Shown: positions 1 to 5,459 of the stretch, piece after piece
Layout: each line of letters opens with the position of its first letter
How positions within the stretch are numbered: position 1 is the stretch's first letter
Assembly (NCBI GenBank): GCA_027027675.1
Contig: JALVKT010000181.1
Span: 1-7,256, forward strand
Length of the DNA: 7,256 bases
Source of the DNA: Thermofilaceae archaeon
GTDB lineage: Archaea > Thermoproteota > Thermoprotei > Thermofilales > Thermofilaceae
Direction of reading: 5' to 3'
Program-made: the position numbers and the translations under genes
Notes under the pieces: generated by a model
Database searches by the model: none
Told to the model about the DNA's origin: nothing
The model's input: only the letters and a program-made list of their open reading frames with translations

Positions 1-238
1 GCCCCCGCAGCCCCCCTCGCCGCCCCAGGCGCAGCAGGGCATAAAGTGCCCCAAGTGTGGCACGATAAACCCGCCGGGCGCGAGGTTCTGCTACAACTGT
101 GGCGCGCCGCTGGTTAAGAAGTGCCCCAAGTGCGGCCACGAGGTGCCGATAAACGCCAAGTTCTGCCCCTACTGCGGCTACAACTTCGCCCAGCAGGGGC
201 AGGCGCAGGGCCCTACTGGTGGTGGCCCCAGCCAGTAA
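1..238 (+). CDS. Double zinc-ribbon protein, C-terminal part (5' end outside window)
   Basis: The reading frame enters at base 2 and ends with TAA at 236-238, giving 78 visible residues. It opens with a Pro/Gln/Ala-rich stretch, a flexible linker by composition. Two zinc ribbons follow. The first has Cys codons at 47, 56, 89 and 98 (CPKCG ... CYNCG). The second has them at 122, 131, 164 and 173 (CPKCG ... CPYCG). All eight cysteines sit in CxxC pairs of the type that bind one zinc per ribbon. The tail is Gln/Gly-rich. Such tandem ribbons after a P/Q linker are known at the C-terminus of several archaeal and bacterial proteins, among them SPFH/band-7 (YdjL-like) proteins. Which N-terminal domain is present here cannot be seen, so the function is open. 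The gene converges on the CinA-type gene, with 16 bases between the stops. Confidence 0.85.
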   Translation, partial: PPQPPSPPQAQQGIKCPKCGTINPPGARFCYNCGAPLVKKCPKCGHEVPINAKFCPYCGYNFAQQGQAQGPTGGGPSQ

Positions 239-258
239 TATACATTGTATTATTTTAT
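239..258 (+). terminator. T-rich stretch between convergent genes, possible terminator
   Basis: The 16 bases between the two convergent stops, and those just after, are strongly AT-rich in otherwise GC-rich DNA, ending in TATTATTTTAT. Archaeal RNA polymerase often stops at T-rich tracts without a hairpin, so this could end the zinc-ribbon transcript. No clear stem is visible. The assignment rests on composition and position only. Confidence 0.35.
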
Positions 259-1082
259 GCCTGAGCCCCTCCCCAGGGCCTCCTCACAACAGGCCCCCAC
301 ACTTTCTCTACGGCTCCGCCGGCCCCACGGGCAGCCTCCAGGAGGGCCTCCAGCACCCTGCCCACCTCGACGCGTAGCTCCTCCGGGTCGGGGCCGCTGG
401 CGGTGATGTGGAGCTCCACCACTGAGAGGCCGGTCTCCCTGCCGCGGGGGTGGCTCTTAACGTACACCCGCCTTGAAAGCCTCATAGCCCTCTTAACGTG
501 GGGCGCGAAGTCTGCTTCTGCGACGCCCTTCATCGTGAAGCCGGCCTCGCACCAGTATATCTTGGGCGCCACGCGGCGGAGCAGGGGCTCCACGGACTCC
601 GTGAACATCCCCTTCATCTCCCTGGGCGGCCCGGGGAGGACGAAGACGTGCGTCCCCCTAACCTCGAGGTATATGCCGGGGGCCGTGCCAACCGGGTTGT
701 AGAGCGGCCTGGAGCCCAGGGGCAGGTACGCCATCTTCACCCTCTCAGGCGTGAGGCCCATGCCCGCGGCCTCGTACTTCTCCCTAACCATCCTTAGCGC
801 CTCCTCGTTGAGTACCAGGGGGCGCCCGTAGGCGGCGGCAACGGCCTCCGCGGTCTTGTCGTCGAAGGTGGGGCCGAGGCCCCCCGTGGAGACCACGACG
901 CGGGCCCTGAGCGCCTCCCTGAAGGCCTGGGCTTCCTCCTCGGGCTCGTCGGGGACCGTTACTATACGCTCCACGCGGAACCCGTAGAGTGTGAGGCGCT
1001 CGGCGAGCCACTGGGCGTTCGTGTTTGCTATGCGTCCTATGAGGAGCTCGTTTCCCGTGGATATTATCCACGCGGTGTCCAC
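255..1082 (-). CDS. CinA N-terminal (MoCF-like, COG1058) domain protein, stand-alone
   Basis: The product is 275 aa if started at GTG 1082. It has the molybdopterin-binding-like fold of the CinA N-terminal domain. Visible motifs are TAWIISTGNELLIGR (residues 3-17), GGLGPTFDD (67-75), NPVGTAPG (129-136) and LPGPPREM (149-156). In bacterial CinA this domain is linked to ADP-ribose pyrophosphatase activity, while NMN deamidase activity lies in a separate C-terminal domain. That C-terminal domain is absent here, as in most archaeal homologues, so the frequent label 'NMN deamidase' is not supported. Start choice: homologues begin just before the AWII strand. GTG 1082 has GGTG at 1092-1089, six bases upstream, and a TATA-like box at 1124-1117. 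An in-frame ATG at 1154 would add 24 Pro/Ala/Thr-rich residues (299 aa), and GTG 1091 is also possible. The gene lies downstream of the glycosyltransferase on the same strand, with no obvious functional link. Confidence 0.85.
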   Translation of the reverse strand: MDTAWIISTGNELLIGRIANTNAQWLAERLTLYGFRVERIVTVPDEPEEEAQAFREALRARVVVSTGGLGPTFDDKTAEAVAAAYGRPLVLNEEALRMVREKYEAAGMGLTPERVKMAYLPLGSRPLYNPVGTAPGIYLEVRGTHVFVLPGPPREMKGMFTESVEPLLRRVAPKIYWCEAGFTMKGVAEADFAPHVKRAMRLSRRVYVKSHPRGRETGLSVVELHITASGPDPEELRVEVGRVLEALLEAARGAGGAVEKVWGPVVRRPWGGAQA

Positions 1083-1116
1083 AGCGCCCACCCATGTATT
1101 CTTCGGGGCAGGGGCC

Positions 1117-1124
1117 GTATAAGG
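1117..1124 (-). promoter_or_regulatory. TATA-like box before the CinA-type gene
   Basis: Read on the minus strand the bases are CCTTATAC. The centre lies about 27 bases before position 1093, which would place transcription start just ahead of the GGTG site (1092-1089) and GTG 1082. If real, it lies inside the longest open frame and argues against the ATG at 1154. Confidence 0.4.
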
Positions 1125-1128
1125 GGTG

Positions 1129-1204
1129 GGGTCGGCCGGTTCGGTAGTCGCCATCCCCGGGGGGCTCTAAGCCCGGGTCAGCCGTCTCTTCTGTCGCCAT
1201 CCCC
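1129..1204 (-). repeat. Imperfect direct repeat duplicating a start region
   Basis: Positions 1129-1158 and 1175-1204 match at 23 of 30 bases, with a 12-base identical core (GTCGCCATCCCC at 1147-1158 and 1193-1204), offset 46. On the minus strand each copy carries GGGGATGGCGAC with an ATG (1154 and 1200). The encoded starts are similar, MATTEPADPT against MATEETADPG, but in different frames because 46 is not a multiple of three. Confidence 0.6.
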
Positions 1205-1227
1205 CAAGGGTTCCTCGCCCCGCCGGG

Positions 1228-1235
1228 ATTTAAGG
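1228..1235 (-). promoter_or_regulatory. Second TATA-like box, upstream of ATG 1200
   Basis: Read on the minus strand the bases are CCTTAAAT. The spacing predicts transcription start near 1204, four bases before an ATG at 1200. That ATG is out of frame with the CinA-type protein and opens a frame of 138 codons with no recognisable content. The box may still provide a longer leader for the downstream gene. Confidence 0.35.
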
Positions 1236-1239
1236 GGTG

Positions 1240-2367
1240 CTATATCTTCCAGCCCTTGACGTCCCTCTTCTTGAACACTATTACCCTTATGAACCCGGCG
1301 ACGAGGAGGGTGTACCAGAGCGGCGCGTAGAAGAAGAAGTACACCGCGAGCCAGAACGGGTTTACGGGGAACCTTATCTTCCTCGCGTAGTACCAGGTCG
1401 CGGCCGCGTAGACGGCGAAGTACCCTGTGAGCGCGGCCAGAGTTCTCAGGATGAGGAATGAGAGGCTGTAGCTGAGCAGCAGGGTTATGGGGAAGAAGGC
1501 GCCCACGTAGCCCGTGAGGAAGTAGAGCGCTATGAGGGCCAGCGACTCGACGGGCCGGAGGGAGGAGAAGATTATTATCCAGGGGAAAAGGGTTGCGGGG
1601 AAGAGCACCAGGAGGGCCGCGAGGGAGAGCAGCTTGTTCTTCTTGGCCGACTTCCTGAGCTGGAAGAAGTACTCCTTGGCCCACAGGGCGGTGCCTATAA
1701 CCCACCTCTTCCTCTGCTCCAGCCACTCACCCCAGCTCCTGGGCGGGTCGACAACGGCCTCGGTCTCGTAGATGTAGCGGAACCTGAGCCCGTGGAAGTA
1801 GCTCCTATAGCCGGCGTCGAGGTCCTCTAGGACGCACCTCTTGAACCCGCCGAGCTCCTTCAACGCGTCAAGGGTCATCGCGAAGGCTGCCCCGTTGAGG
1901 CCGGCGCACCTCCTTAGGCGGCTGTAGAATAGGTAGCAGGAGACGCCGAAGCTTAGGTAGTCATAGTTAACCATCCTGGCTAGGAGGCTCCTGCCCCGGG
2001 CCACCTTCTTTATCTCGCCCACGTCCGAGCCTTCCATGGCCTCCACGACCGTCTTTAGGAAGCCTTTGTCCACCTGGACGTCGTTGTCGAGGAACACTAT
2101 GAGGCGGCCCCTAGCCCTGGAGACGGCGTCGTTGAGCGCGGCAACCTTGCCCCTCCTCTCACGGGAGACTATGAACCTTACACCTCTCTCCTCGTAGGCC
2201 TGGATGAGGGCCTCCATGTCCCCGTCCGGCTCGTCGACTGGGACGAGTATCTCGCGGGGCGGCCAGCCGGGGGCGAGGAGGGTGTCTAGCAGGCAGGCTA
2301 GCCTCTCAGGCTCCCTGTAGACGGGTATCACGACCGTTACTAGTGGCTCCCCGGCCGGCCCGGACAT
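1240..2367 (-). CDS. GT2-family membrane glycosyltransferase
   Basis: The product is 375 aa from ATG 2367. The N-terminal GT-A domain starts with TVVIPVYREPERL (about residues 11-23). It continues with an acidic sugar-nucleotide site (D45), the KVAALNDA helix (74-81), the DND metal-binding variant of DxD (94-96), the catalytic ED pair (E181-D182), and QRKRW (218-222), the Q/RxxRW motif of processive and ceramide-glucosyltransferase-like GT2 enzymes. The last third holds about four or five hydrophobic segments (roughly 245-365), so the enzyme sits in the membrane with its catalytic domain likely cytoplasmic. It probably moves a sugar from a nucleotide donor to a lipid or growing glycan. Donor and acceptor cannot be told. 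Start choice: GTG 2391 would be eight codons longer but overlaps a TATA-like box (2398-2391) that places leaderless transcription start at about 2367. The gene is divergent from the 52-aa gene. Confidence 0.9.
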   Translation of the reverse strand: MSGPAGEPLVTVVIPVYREPERLACLLDTLLAPGWPPREILVPVDEPDGDMEALIQAYEERGVRFIVSRERRGKVAALNDAVSRARGRLIVFLDNDVQVDKGFLKTVVEAMEGSDVGEIKKVARGRSLLARMVNYDYLSFGVSCYLFYSRLRRCAGLNGAAFAMTLDALKELGGFKRCVLEDLDAGYRSYFHGLRFRYIYETEAVVDPPRSWGEWLEQRKRWVIGTALWAKEYFFQLRKSAKKNKLLSLAALLVLFPATLFPWIIIFSSLRPVESLALIALYFLTGYVGAFFPITLLLSYSLSFLILRTLAALTGYFAVYAAATWYYARKIRFPVNPFWLAVYFFFYAPLWYTLLVAGFIRVIVFKKRDVKGWKI

Positions 2368-2390
2368 GCCGTGTGGAGAGCGTGGCCGCA

Positions 2391-2398
2391 CATATATC
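2391..2398 (-). promoter_or_regulatory. TATA box of the glycosyltransferase gene
   Basis: The minus-strand sequence GATATATG is centred about 27 bases before ATG 2367, the usual archaeal distance from TATA to transcription start. This suggests a leaderless mRNA and decides the start codon. Confidence 0.55.
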
Positions 2399-2417
2399 TG
2401 CTCCCCCGGCCCCCCGC

Positions 2418-2439
2418 GGGACTACGCCCGTAGTATCCC
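2418..2439. promoter_or_regulatory. Inverted repeat between divergent promoters, possible operator
   Basis: ACTACG-CC-CGTAGT (2421-2434) is a perfect 6+6 inverted repeat, and GGG (2418-2420) and CCC (2437-2439) extend it imperfectly. It lies between the TATA boxes of the glycosyltransferase (2391-2398) and the 52-aa gene (2470-2476), a position where one regulator could act on both. No protein is known to bind it. Confidence 0.35.
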
Positions 2440-2469
2440 GGTAGCCCCGGGCATGCCGCGAGTATCCGC

Positions 2470-2476
2470 GATATAG
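2470..2476 (+). promoter_or_regulatory. TATA box of the 52-aa gene
   Basis: GATATAG is centred about 27 bases before GTG 2501, which fits leaderless transcription starting at that codon. An in-frame TAG at 2498-2500 directly precedes the GTG, so no longer start is possible. Confidence 0.5.
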
Positions 2477-2500
2477 GCTGCGCGGGGCCTAGCAGAATAG

Positions 2501-2659
2501 GTGAGCAGGGTGGAGCGCATAGTAGACGCTGGGATGCCGCTAGAAGAGTTCATCAAGAAGATCGCCGGCAAGGGGTTTAAGCTGAAAGACGTGGAGGCGG
2601 CGCCCCTTAGCGTGCTCCTCGAGGTAGACGGCACGGTGTACCGCGTCAGGCTCAACTAA
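2501..2659 (+). CDS. Small 52-aa protein, unrecognised, apparently leaderless
   Basis: GTG 2501 to TAA 2657-2659. The product begins MSRVERIVDAGMPLEEF and ends VDGTVYRVRLN. Residues 12-32 look helical and are Lys-rich (FIKKIAGKGFKLKD). The C-terminus reads as two short beta strands (LSVLLEVDG, TVYRVRLN), so a compact helix plus beta-hairpin fold is plausible. I do not recognise the family. Three signals support a real gene: a TATA box at the right distance (2470-2476), a stop codon immediately before the start so the frame is exactly this length, and a perfect hairpin with T-tract that starts at the stop codon (2658-2679). Codon use matches the neighbours, with GTG, AGG and ATA used normally. 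It is divergent from the glycosyltransferase and separate from the next gene. Small basic archaeal proteins may bind nucleic acid, but nothing here proves that. ATG 2534 is a less likely inner start. Confidence 0.7.
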   Translation: MSRVERIVDAGMPLEEFIKKIAGKGFKLKDVEAAPLSVLLEVDGTVYRVRLN

Positions 2660-2679
2660 AAAGTGTGGAAACACTTTTT
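2658..2679 (+). terminator. Intrinsic-type terminator hairpin with GGAA loop and T-tract
   Basis: AAAAAGTGT (2658-2666) pairs perfectly over nine bases with ACACTTTTT (2671-2679) around a GGAA loop, which fits the GNRA tetraloop rule. The right arm ends in five T. The left arm begins inside the TAA stop of the 52-aa gene. Because the A-tract and T-tract face each other, it could also act on the opposite strand, but no minus-strand gene ends here. Confidence 0.65.
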
Positions 2680-2712
2680 CGCGTCCAGCCCGTTTTACCC
2701 CTGGGTGTAGGC

Positions 2713-3030
2713 GTGGATTGGGGCCCCGACATAGCCCCGCTGCTCGAAAAGCTCCTGCTACACGTTGACGAGTACTTCTCCCGCGGCCGGCTCAACACTG
2801 AGGGGAGGAAGGTTTTCGAGGAGGCGGCCCGCATGATAGTCTACGAGAAGCCCTACTACAAGCCCTACGTGGCGAGGGCTAGGAGGAGCGGCTCCGAGGA
2901 GGACGTGGTGAGGGTCGCCGAGCTCGTCATGGGCGCGGCCAGGGTGCGCCGCATACTCCTGTCTAGGCAGCTGGCCCCCTACAGGGAGCCGGTGGACGAG
3001 CTTATAGAGGAGGCCCTGGCCCCCCTATAG
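2713..3030 (+). CDS. Hypothetical helical protein, 105 aa
   Basis: GTG 2713 to TAG 3028-3030. I do not recognise the family. The product is charged and mostly helical by pattern. One helical region runs over about residues 5-20 (DIAPLLEKLLLHVDEYF), an aromatic segment EKPYYKPYV follows near 45-53, and a second helix runs over about 60-85 with basic turns (RVRRILLSRQ). An acidic helix closes the protein. There are no cysteines, signal peptide or membrane segment. Start choice: GTG 2665 would give 121 aa but lies inside the terminator hairpin of the previous gene. GTG 2713 has GGTG at 2704-2707, five bases upstream, and leads straight into VDWGPD. No convincing TATA box was found at the expected distance, so its promoter is uncertain. 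It converges on the 156-aa gene with the two stops overlapping. Confidence 0.65.
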   Translation: MDWGPDIAPLLEKLLLHVDEYFSRGRLNTEGRKVFEEAARMIVYEKPYYKPYVARARRSGSEEDVVRVAELVMGAARVRRILLSRQLAPYREPVDELIEEALAPL

Positions 3031-3495
3031 CTGCACCGGTATAACTCCTTCAAGCTCGAAGAAGAGTATCTTCGCATCCGTGAAGCGCATGTACTTCTTG
3101 CCGTCCCTCTCGGCGACCTCGTAGGTTAGCACTATCTTGCAGGGAGCCTCGCTTATGCCGTGCTCCTCGAAGGCCCTTATCAGCCTGTTGGCGGCCCGCC
3201 TCCACTCGGCCTGGCTGAGCCCCCTGTCGACGCCCTGCTCCCTCGCGAGCCTGCTGAGGGTGGCGTAGAAGCCGCGGCGGAGGTGGTACATGGCGCTCCT
3301 CGAGCTGGGCGCGATGCTCGTCTGAATAGCGTTCTCCCTGAGGACGGCGTCGACCACCTCCAGTGTCTCCTTTATCTGCCGCCCCAGCTGCTGGATGTAT
3401 ATCCTCGAGGTCTCGGGGAACTTCTCCTCCTTGATGCCCTCCTCTATCGCCTGGAGGAGCTGCCTCATGGCCTCTATGAGCTGGCCCGTCTCCAC
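3025..3495 (-). CDS. Hypothetical helical plus beta protein, 156 aa
   Basis: GTG 3495 to TAG 3027-3025. I do not recognise the family. Residues 1 to about 115 are helical and amphipathic (QLIEAMRQLLQAIEEGIKEE, then IYIQQLGRQIKETLEVVDAVL), with likely coiled-coil or bundle character. The last 38 residues change to beta-strand pattern (CKIVLTYEV, KKYMRFTDAKILFFEL), so the protein looks like a helical bundle with a small C-terminal beta hairpin. There is no membrane segment and only a single Cys (residue 119). Start choice: TTG 3531 gives 168 aa, but GTG 3495 has GGTG at 3505-3502, six bases upstream, and an AT-rich TATA-like stretch (3536-3529) lies about 26 bases before a start near 3507. It is divergent from the aminotransferase and convergent with the 105-aa gene. 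No function is proposed. Confidence 0.7.
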   Translation of the reverse strand: METGQLIEAMRQLLQAIEEGIKEEKFPETSRIYIQQLGRQIKETLEVVDAVLRENAIQTSIAPSSRSAMYHLRRGFYATLSRLAREQGVDRGLSQAEWRRAANRLIRAFEEHGISEAPCKIVLTYEVAERDGKKYMRFTDAKILFFELEGVIPVQL

Positions 3496-3528
3496 CGGCA
3501 ACACCCATGTTTTACACCGCGTGGAGGC

Positions 3529-3536
3529 CAATATTG
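3529..3536 (-). promoter_or_regulatory. Possible TATA box of the 156-aa gene
   Basis: The minus-strand sequence ACAATATTGG surrounds this site and follows an A-rich stretch (GGGAAAAACA), as expected for a BRE-TATA pair. It predicts transcription start near 3507, a leader of about 12 bases before GTG 3495. The longer TTG 3531 start would overlap it. Confidence 0.35.
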
Positions 3537-3575
3537 TTTTTCCCGGAAACCTTCAAAACCGGGCCATGGGGAAGG

Positions 3576-3582
3576 TTATTAT
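3576..3582 (+). promoter_or_regulatory. Possible TATA box of the aminotransferase gene
   Basis: TTATTAT, preceded by GGGGAAGG, is centred about 27 bases before position 3606. That leaves a leader of about seven bases before ATG 3613. Confidence 0.4.
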
Positions 3583-3612
3583 CACAGGTTACGATTCCTA
3601 TAGCGACTAGAA

Positions 3613-4812
3613 ATGTTCAAGATATCAAGGGCCGCCCGGGCCCTCGAGCCCGAGGAGGCCTTCATATACCTCGCCAAGGGCATGGAGCTTAAGCGCCGCG
3701 GCATAGACGTGGTCTCCTTCGGCATCGGCCAGCCAGACTTCAAGCCGCCCAGCTTCGCGATCGAAGCCGCGAAGAAGGCGATCGAGGAGTACAGCGGCTA
3801 CGGCCCAGGCGGGGGCATGCCCCAGCTCCGCGAGGCCGTGAAGGACTACCTCAACTCCAGGTTCAACGCGGGCCTCGAGACCGGCGAGGTTATGGTGACG
3901 TGCGGGGCAAAGGCGGCCATATTCCTCGCCATGACAGCCCTCCTCGAGCCGTGCGACGAGGTGATAATCCCGGACCCCGGCTACCCGGTCTACGCCAGCG
4001 TCGCCCGCTTCATAGGCGCCGTGCCCGTCTTCCTCAGGCTGGGCGAGGAGAACGGGTACCGCATCCGCTCCAGCGACGTCAAAAGGCTCGTCAGCGACCA
4101 CACGAAGATGATAATCCTCAACTACCCCGAGAACCCCGTGGGCACCACGGTGAGCGAGGAGGACGTGCGCGCGATAGTGGAGCTCGCGGCCGACAAGGGC
4201 ATAGTGGTGCTGAGCGACGAGATATACGACAACTTCGTCTACGACGGCACCCACTACTCTACGCTCCAGCACCCCAAGTGGCGCGACGCCGTGGTCTACG
4301 TGAACGGCTTCTCCAAGACCTTCGCCATGACGGGGTGGAGGCTCGGCTACCTCGCCGCCCAGAAGGAGCTCGTCGAGAGGCTCGAGGTGATGGCTAACAA
4401 CATCTACAGCTGCCCCGTAACCTTCGCCCAGATAGCGGCGGCCGAGGCCCTCCGCCACGACCCCGATCTCAAGTGGTTCCAGCCCATAAGGGAGGAGTTC
4501 AGGAGGCGCCGCGACCTCATATACAAGCTCCTCTCCGAGATACCCGGCGTAAAGCTCGTAAAGCCGGAGGGCGCGTTCTACGCGTTCCCCGACTTCTCAG
4601 AGGTCATAGAGGCGAAGAACCTGAGGGACGAGAGGGAGCTCGCCGACAAGATACTCGAGGAGGCCCACGTGGTCGTGCTCCCGGGATCCGCGTTCCCCGG
4701 CCGCGCCGGCAAGGGCCACCTCCGCTTCTCCTTCGCGGTGAGCAGGGAAGACATCGAGAAGGGCATGGAGAGGATTCAGCGCTGGGTGTCCGGCGGGGCC
4801 GGCGCGCCATAG
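3613..4812 (+). CDS. aspC: PLP-dependent class I/II aminotransferase, aspartate aminotransferase-like
   Basis: The product is 399 aa, the normal length for fold-type I aminotransferases of the AspC-like Igamma group. It is cytoplasmic and transfers an amino group between an amino acid and a 2-oxo acid through pyridoxal phosphate. Visible elements in order are FGIGQPDF (36-43, substrate-binding segment), a GYGPGGGMPQLREAV region (62-76), N170 in NYPENPVG, D202 and Y205 in SDEIYDNFVYDG (pyridine ring and phenol contacts), K235 in SKTFAMTGWRLGY (internal aldimine lysine), and R371 in LRFSF (substrate alpha-carboxylate). All PLP contacts are present. The usual NPTG is NPVG here. Aspartate is the likeliest amino donor, but aromatic or broad specificity cannot be excluded from sequence, so the gene symbol is provisional. 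ATG 3613 fits the family N-terminus. The gene appears to be transcribed alone; a 104-base gap separates it from the GTPase operon. Confidence 0.9.
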   Translation: MFKISRAARALEPEEAFIYLAKGMELKRRGIDVVSFGIGQPDFKPPSFAIEAAKKAIEEYSGYGPGGGMPQLREAVKDYLNSRFNAGLETGEVMVTCGAKAAIFLAMTALLEPCDEVIIPDPGYPVYASVARFIGAVPVFLRLGEENGYRIRSSDVKRLVSDHTKMIILNYPENPVGTTVSEEDVRAIVELAADKGIVVLSDEIYDNFVYDGTHYSTLQHPKWRDAVVYVNGFSKTFAMTGWRLGYLAAQKELVERLEVMANNIYSCPVTFAQIAAAEALRHDPDLKWFQPIREEFRRRRDLIYKLLSEIPGVKLVKPEGAFYAFPDFSEVIEAKNLRDERELADKILEEAHVVVLPGSAFPGRAGKGHLRFSFAVSREDIEKGMERIQRWVSGGAGAP

Positions 4813-4837
4813 CGCGTGCAGTGATGCAGGGGAAGAC

Positions 4838-4888
4838 CTAATATAAAGGCAAGAAATATTTCATGGGTGTGTCTACAATTTATTAATG
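4838..4888 (+). promoter_or_regulatory. AT-rich promoter region of the GTPase operon with two TATA-like boxes
   Basis: ATATAAA (4841-4847) and ATTTATTA (4878-4885) both look like TATA boxes. The second is about 27 bases before position 4909, giving a leader of about eight bases before GTG 4917; it is the better fit. The first would start near 4870 and give a longer leader. Between them lies a perfect 10-base palindrome, GAAATATTTC (4853-4862), a possible operator or simply AT-rich DNA. The same stretch may also stop the aminotransferase transcript. Confidence 0.45.
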
Positions 4889-4916
4889 CGGCTTCTGCCG
4901 CCCTTGCCGGGGGAGC

Positions 4917-5459
4917 GTGAGCGTAGTGGATGCTTATACTCGTCGTAGCATAAAGATATCCCTCTGTGGGGACGGGGGCGTGGGCAAGACGAGCCTCGCC
5001 CGCAGGTTCACCCAGAACACCTTCTCAACTGACGAGAAGATAACCCTCGGCATCCAACACTTTTTCCGCCGGGTAAACGTTGGGGGGCGCGAGTACATGG
5101 TTGCCATATGGGACCTCGGCGGCGAGAAGAGGTTCCAGTTCCTAGCCCCCCTCTTCCTCAAGGGCGTCAGGGGGATAATCTACGTGTTCGACATTACGAG
5201 GGAGGAGACGTTCATAGACCTTGAGAAGTGGATAAGGGTGGCCAAGAACACCGTCGGCTGGGTCCCCTCCGTACTCGTGGGGAACAAGCTCGACCTCGAA
5301 GAGTACCGCATGGTCCCCAGGGACGTGGCGGAGGAGTTCGCGGCCAGGCACGGCATGATAGGCTACGTGGAGACCTCAGCCATGCTCGGCATAAACGTTG
5401 AGAAGCCCTTCGAGATGCTGCTCTCAAAGATAATGGAGATGGGTGAGAAGGTTGTCTAG
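4917..5459 (+). CDS. Small Ras/Rab/Arf-like GTPase
   Basis: The product is 180 aa, the usual size of a single Ras-like G domain. The order of motifs is complete: P-loop GDGGVGKT (18-25; K24, T25), switch I threonine T43 in ITLGIQ, WDLGGEKRF (65-73; D66 and G69), NKLD (123-126) and the ETSA base-contact loop (152-155). It therefore should bind GTP and act as a molecular switch in the cytoplasm. The switch II motif is a mixture: WDLGG as in Arf proteins, and ExxF as in Rab proteins. The residue matching Ras Gln61 is Glu70, so unaided GTP hydrolysis may be slow or need a partner. There is no C-terminal cysteine for lipid attachment and no membrane segment. GTG 4917 is close to the predicted transcription start and gives the normal short N-terminus before the first strand. 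The 3' end overlaps the next gene, so the two are probably co-expressed. Confidence 0.93.
   Translation: MSVVDAYTRRSIKISLCGDGGVGKTSLARRFTQNTFSTDEKITLGIQHFFRRVNVGGREYMVAIWDLGGEKRFQFLAPLFLKGVRGIIYVFDITREETFIDLEKWIRVAKNTVGWVPSVLVGNKLDLEEYRMVPRDVAEEFAARHGMIGYVETSAMLGINVEKPFEMLLSKIMEMGEKVV

Noticed and set aside
784..1200. 138-codon minus-strand frame starting at ATG 1200, with a TATA box at the right distance
   Set aside because: Product is Gly/Arg/Pro-rich without motifs and runs over the conserved CinA motifs in another frame. The start region itself is kept as a finding.
1178..1726. 182-codon minus-strand frame overlapping the glycosyltransferase 3' half
   Set aside because: Arg/Pro/Leu-rich product typical of a shifted frame; the glycosyltransferase frame has motifs and membrane segments in the same DNA.
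2422..2655. 77-codon minus-strand frame opposite the 52-aa gene
   Set aside because: Ser/Arg/Thr-rich product typical of an antisense frame, no promoter or ribosome site, whereas the plus strand has a full set of signals.
3160..3603. 147-codon plus-strand frame opposite the 156-aa gene
   Set aside because: Shadow frame; product is Leu/Pro/Glu/Gly-rich, with no start signals.
3625..4458. Long open frame (277 codons) on the minus strand opposite the aminotransferase
   Set aside because: It mirrors the codon structure of a clearly real, motif-complete gene in high-GC DNA, and its own product is low-complexity (Leu/Val/Gly/Ala/Glu/His) without motifs.
4820..4832. GTGATGC as a possible C box of a C/D guide RNA
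   Set aside because: It does not match the full RUGAUGA box, and no D/C'/D' boxes at proper spacing were found.
4863..4886. Seven-codon frame (MGVSTIY) in the GTPase promoter region, as a leader peptide
   Set aside because: Too short to support, no ribosome site, and it overlaps the better TATA box.
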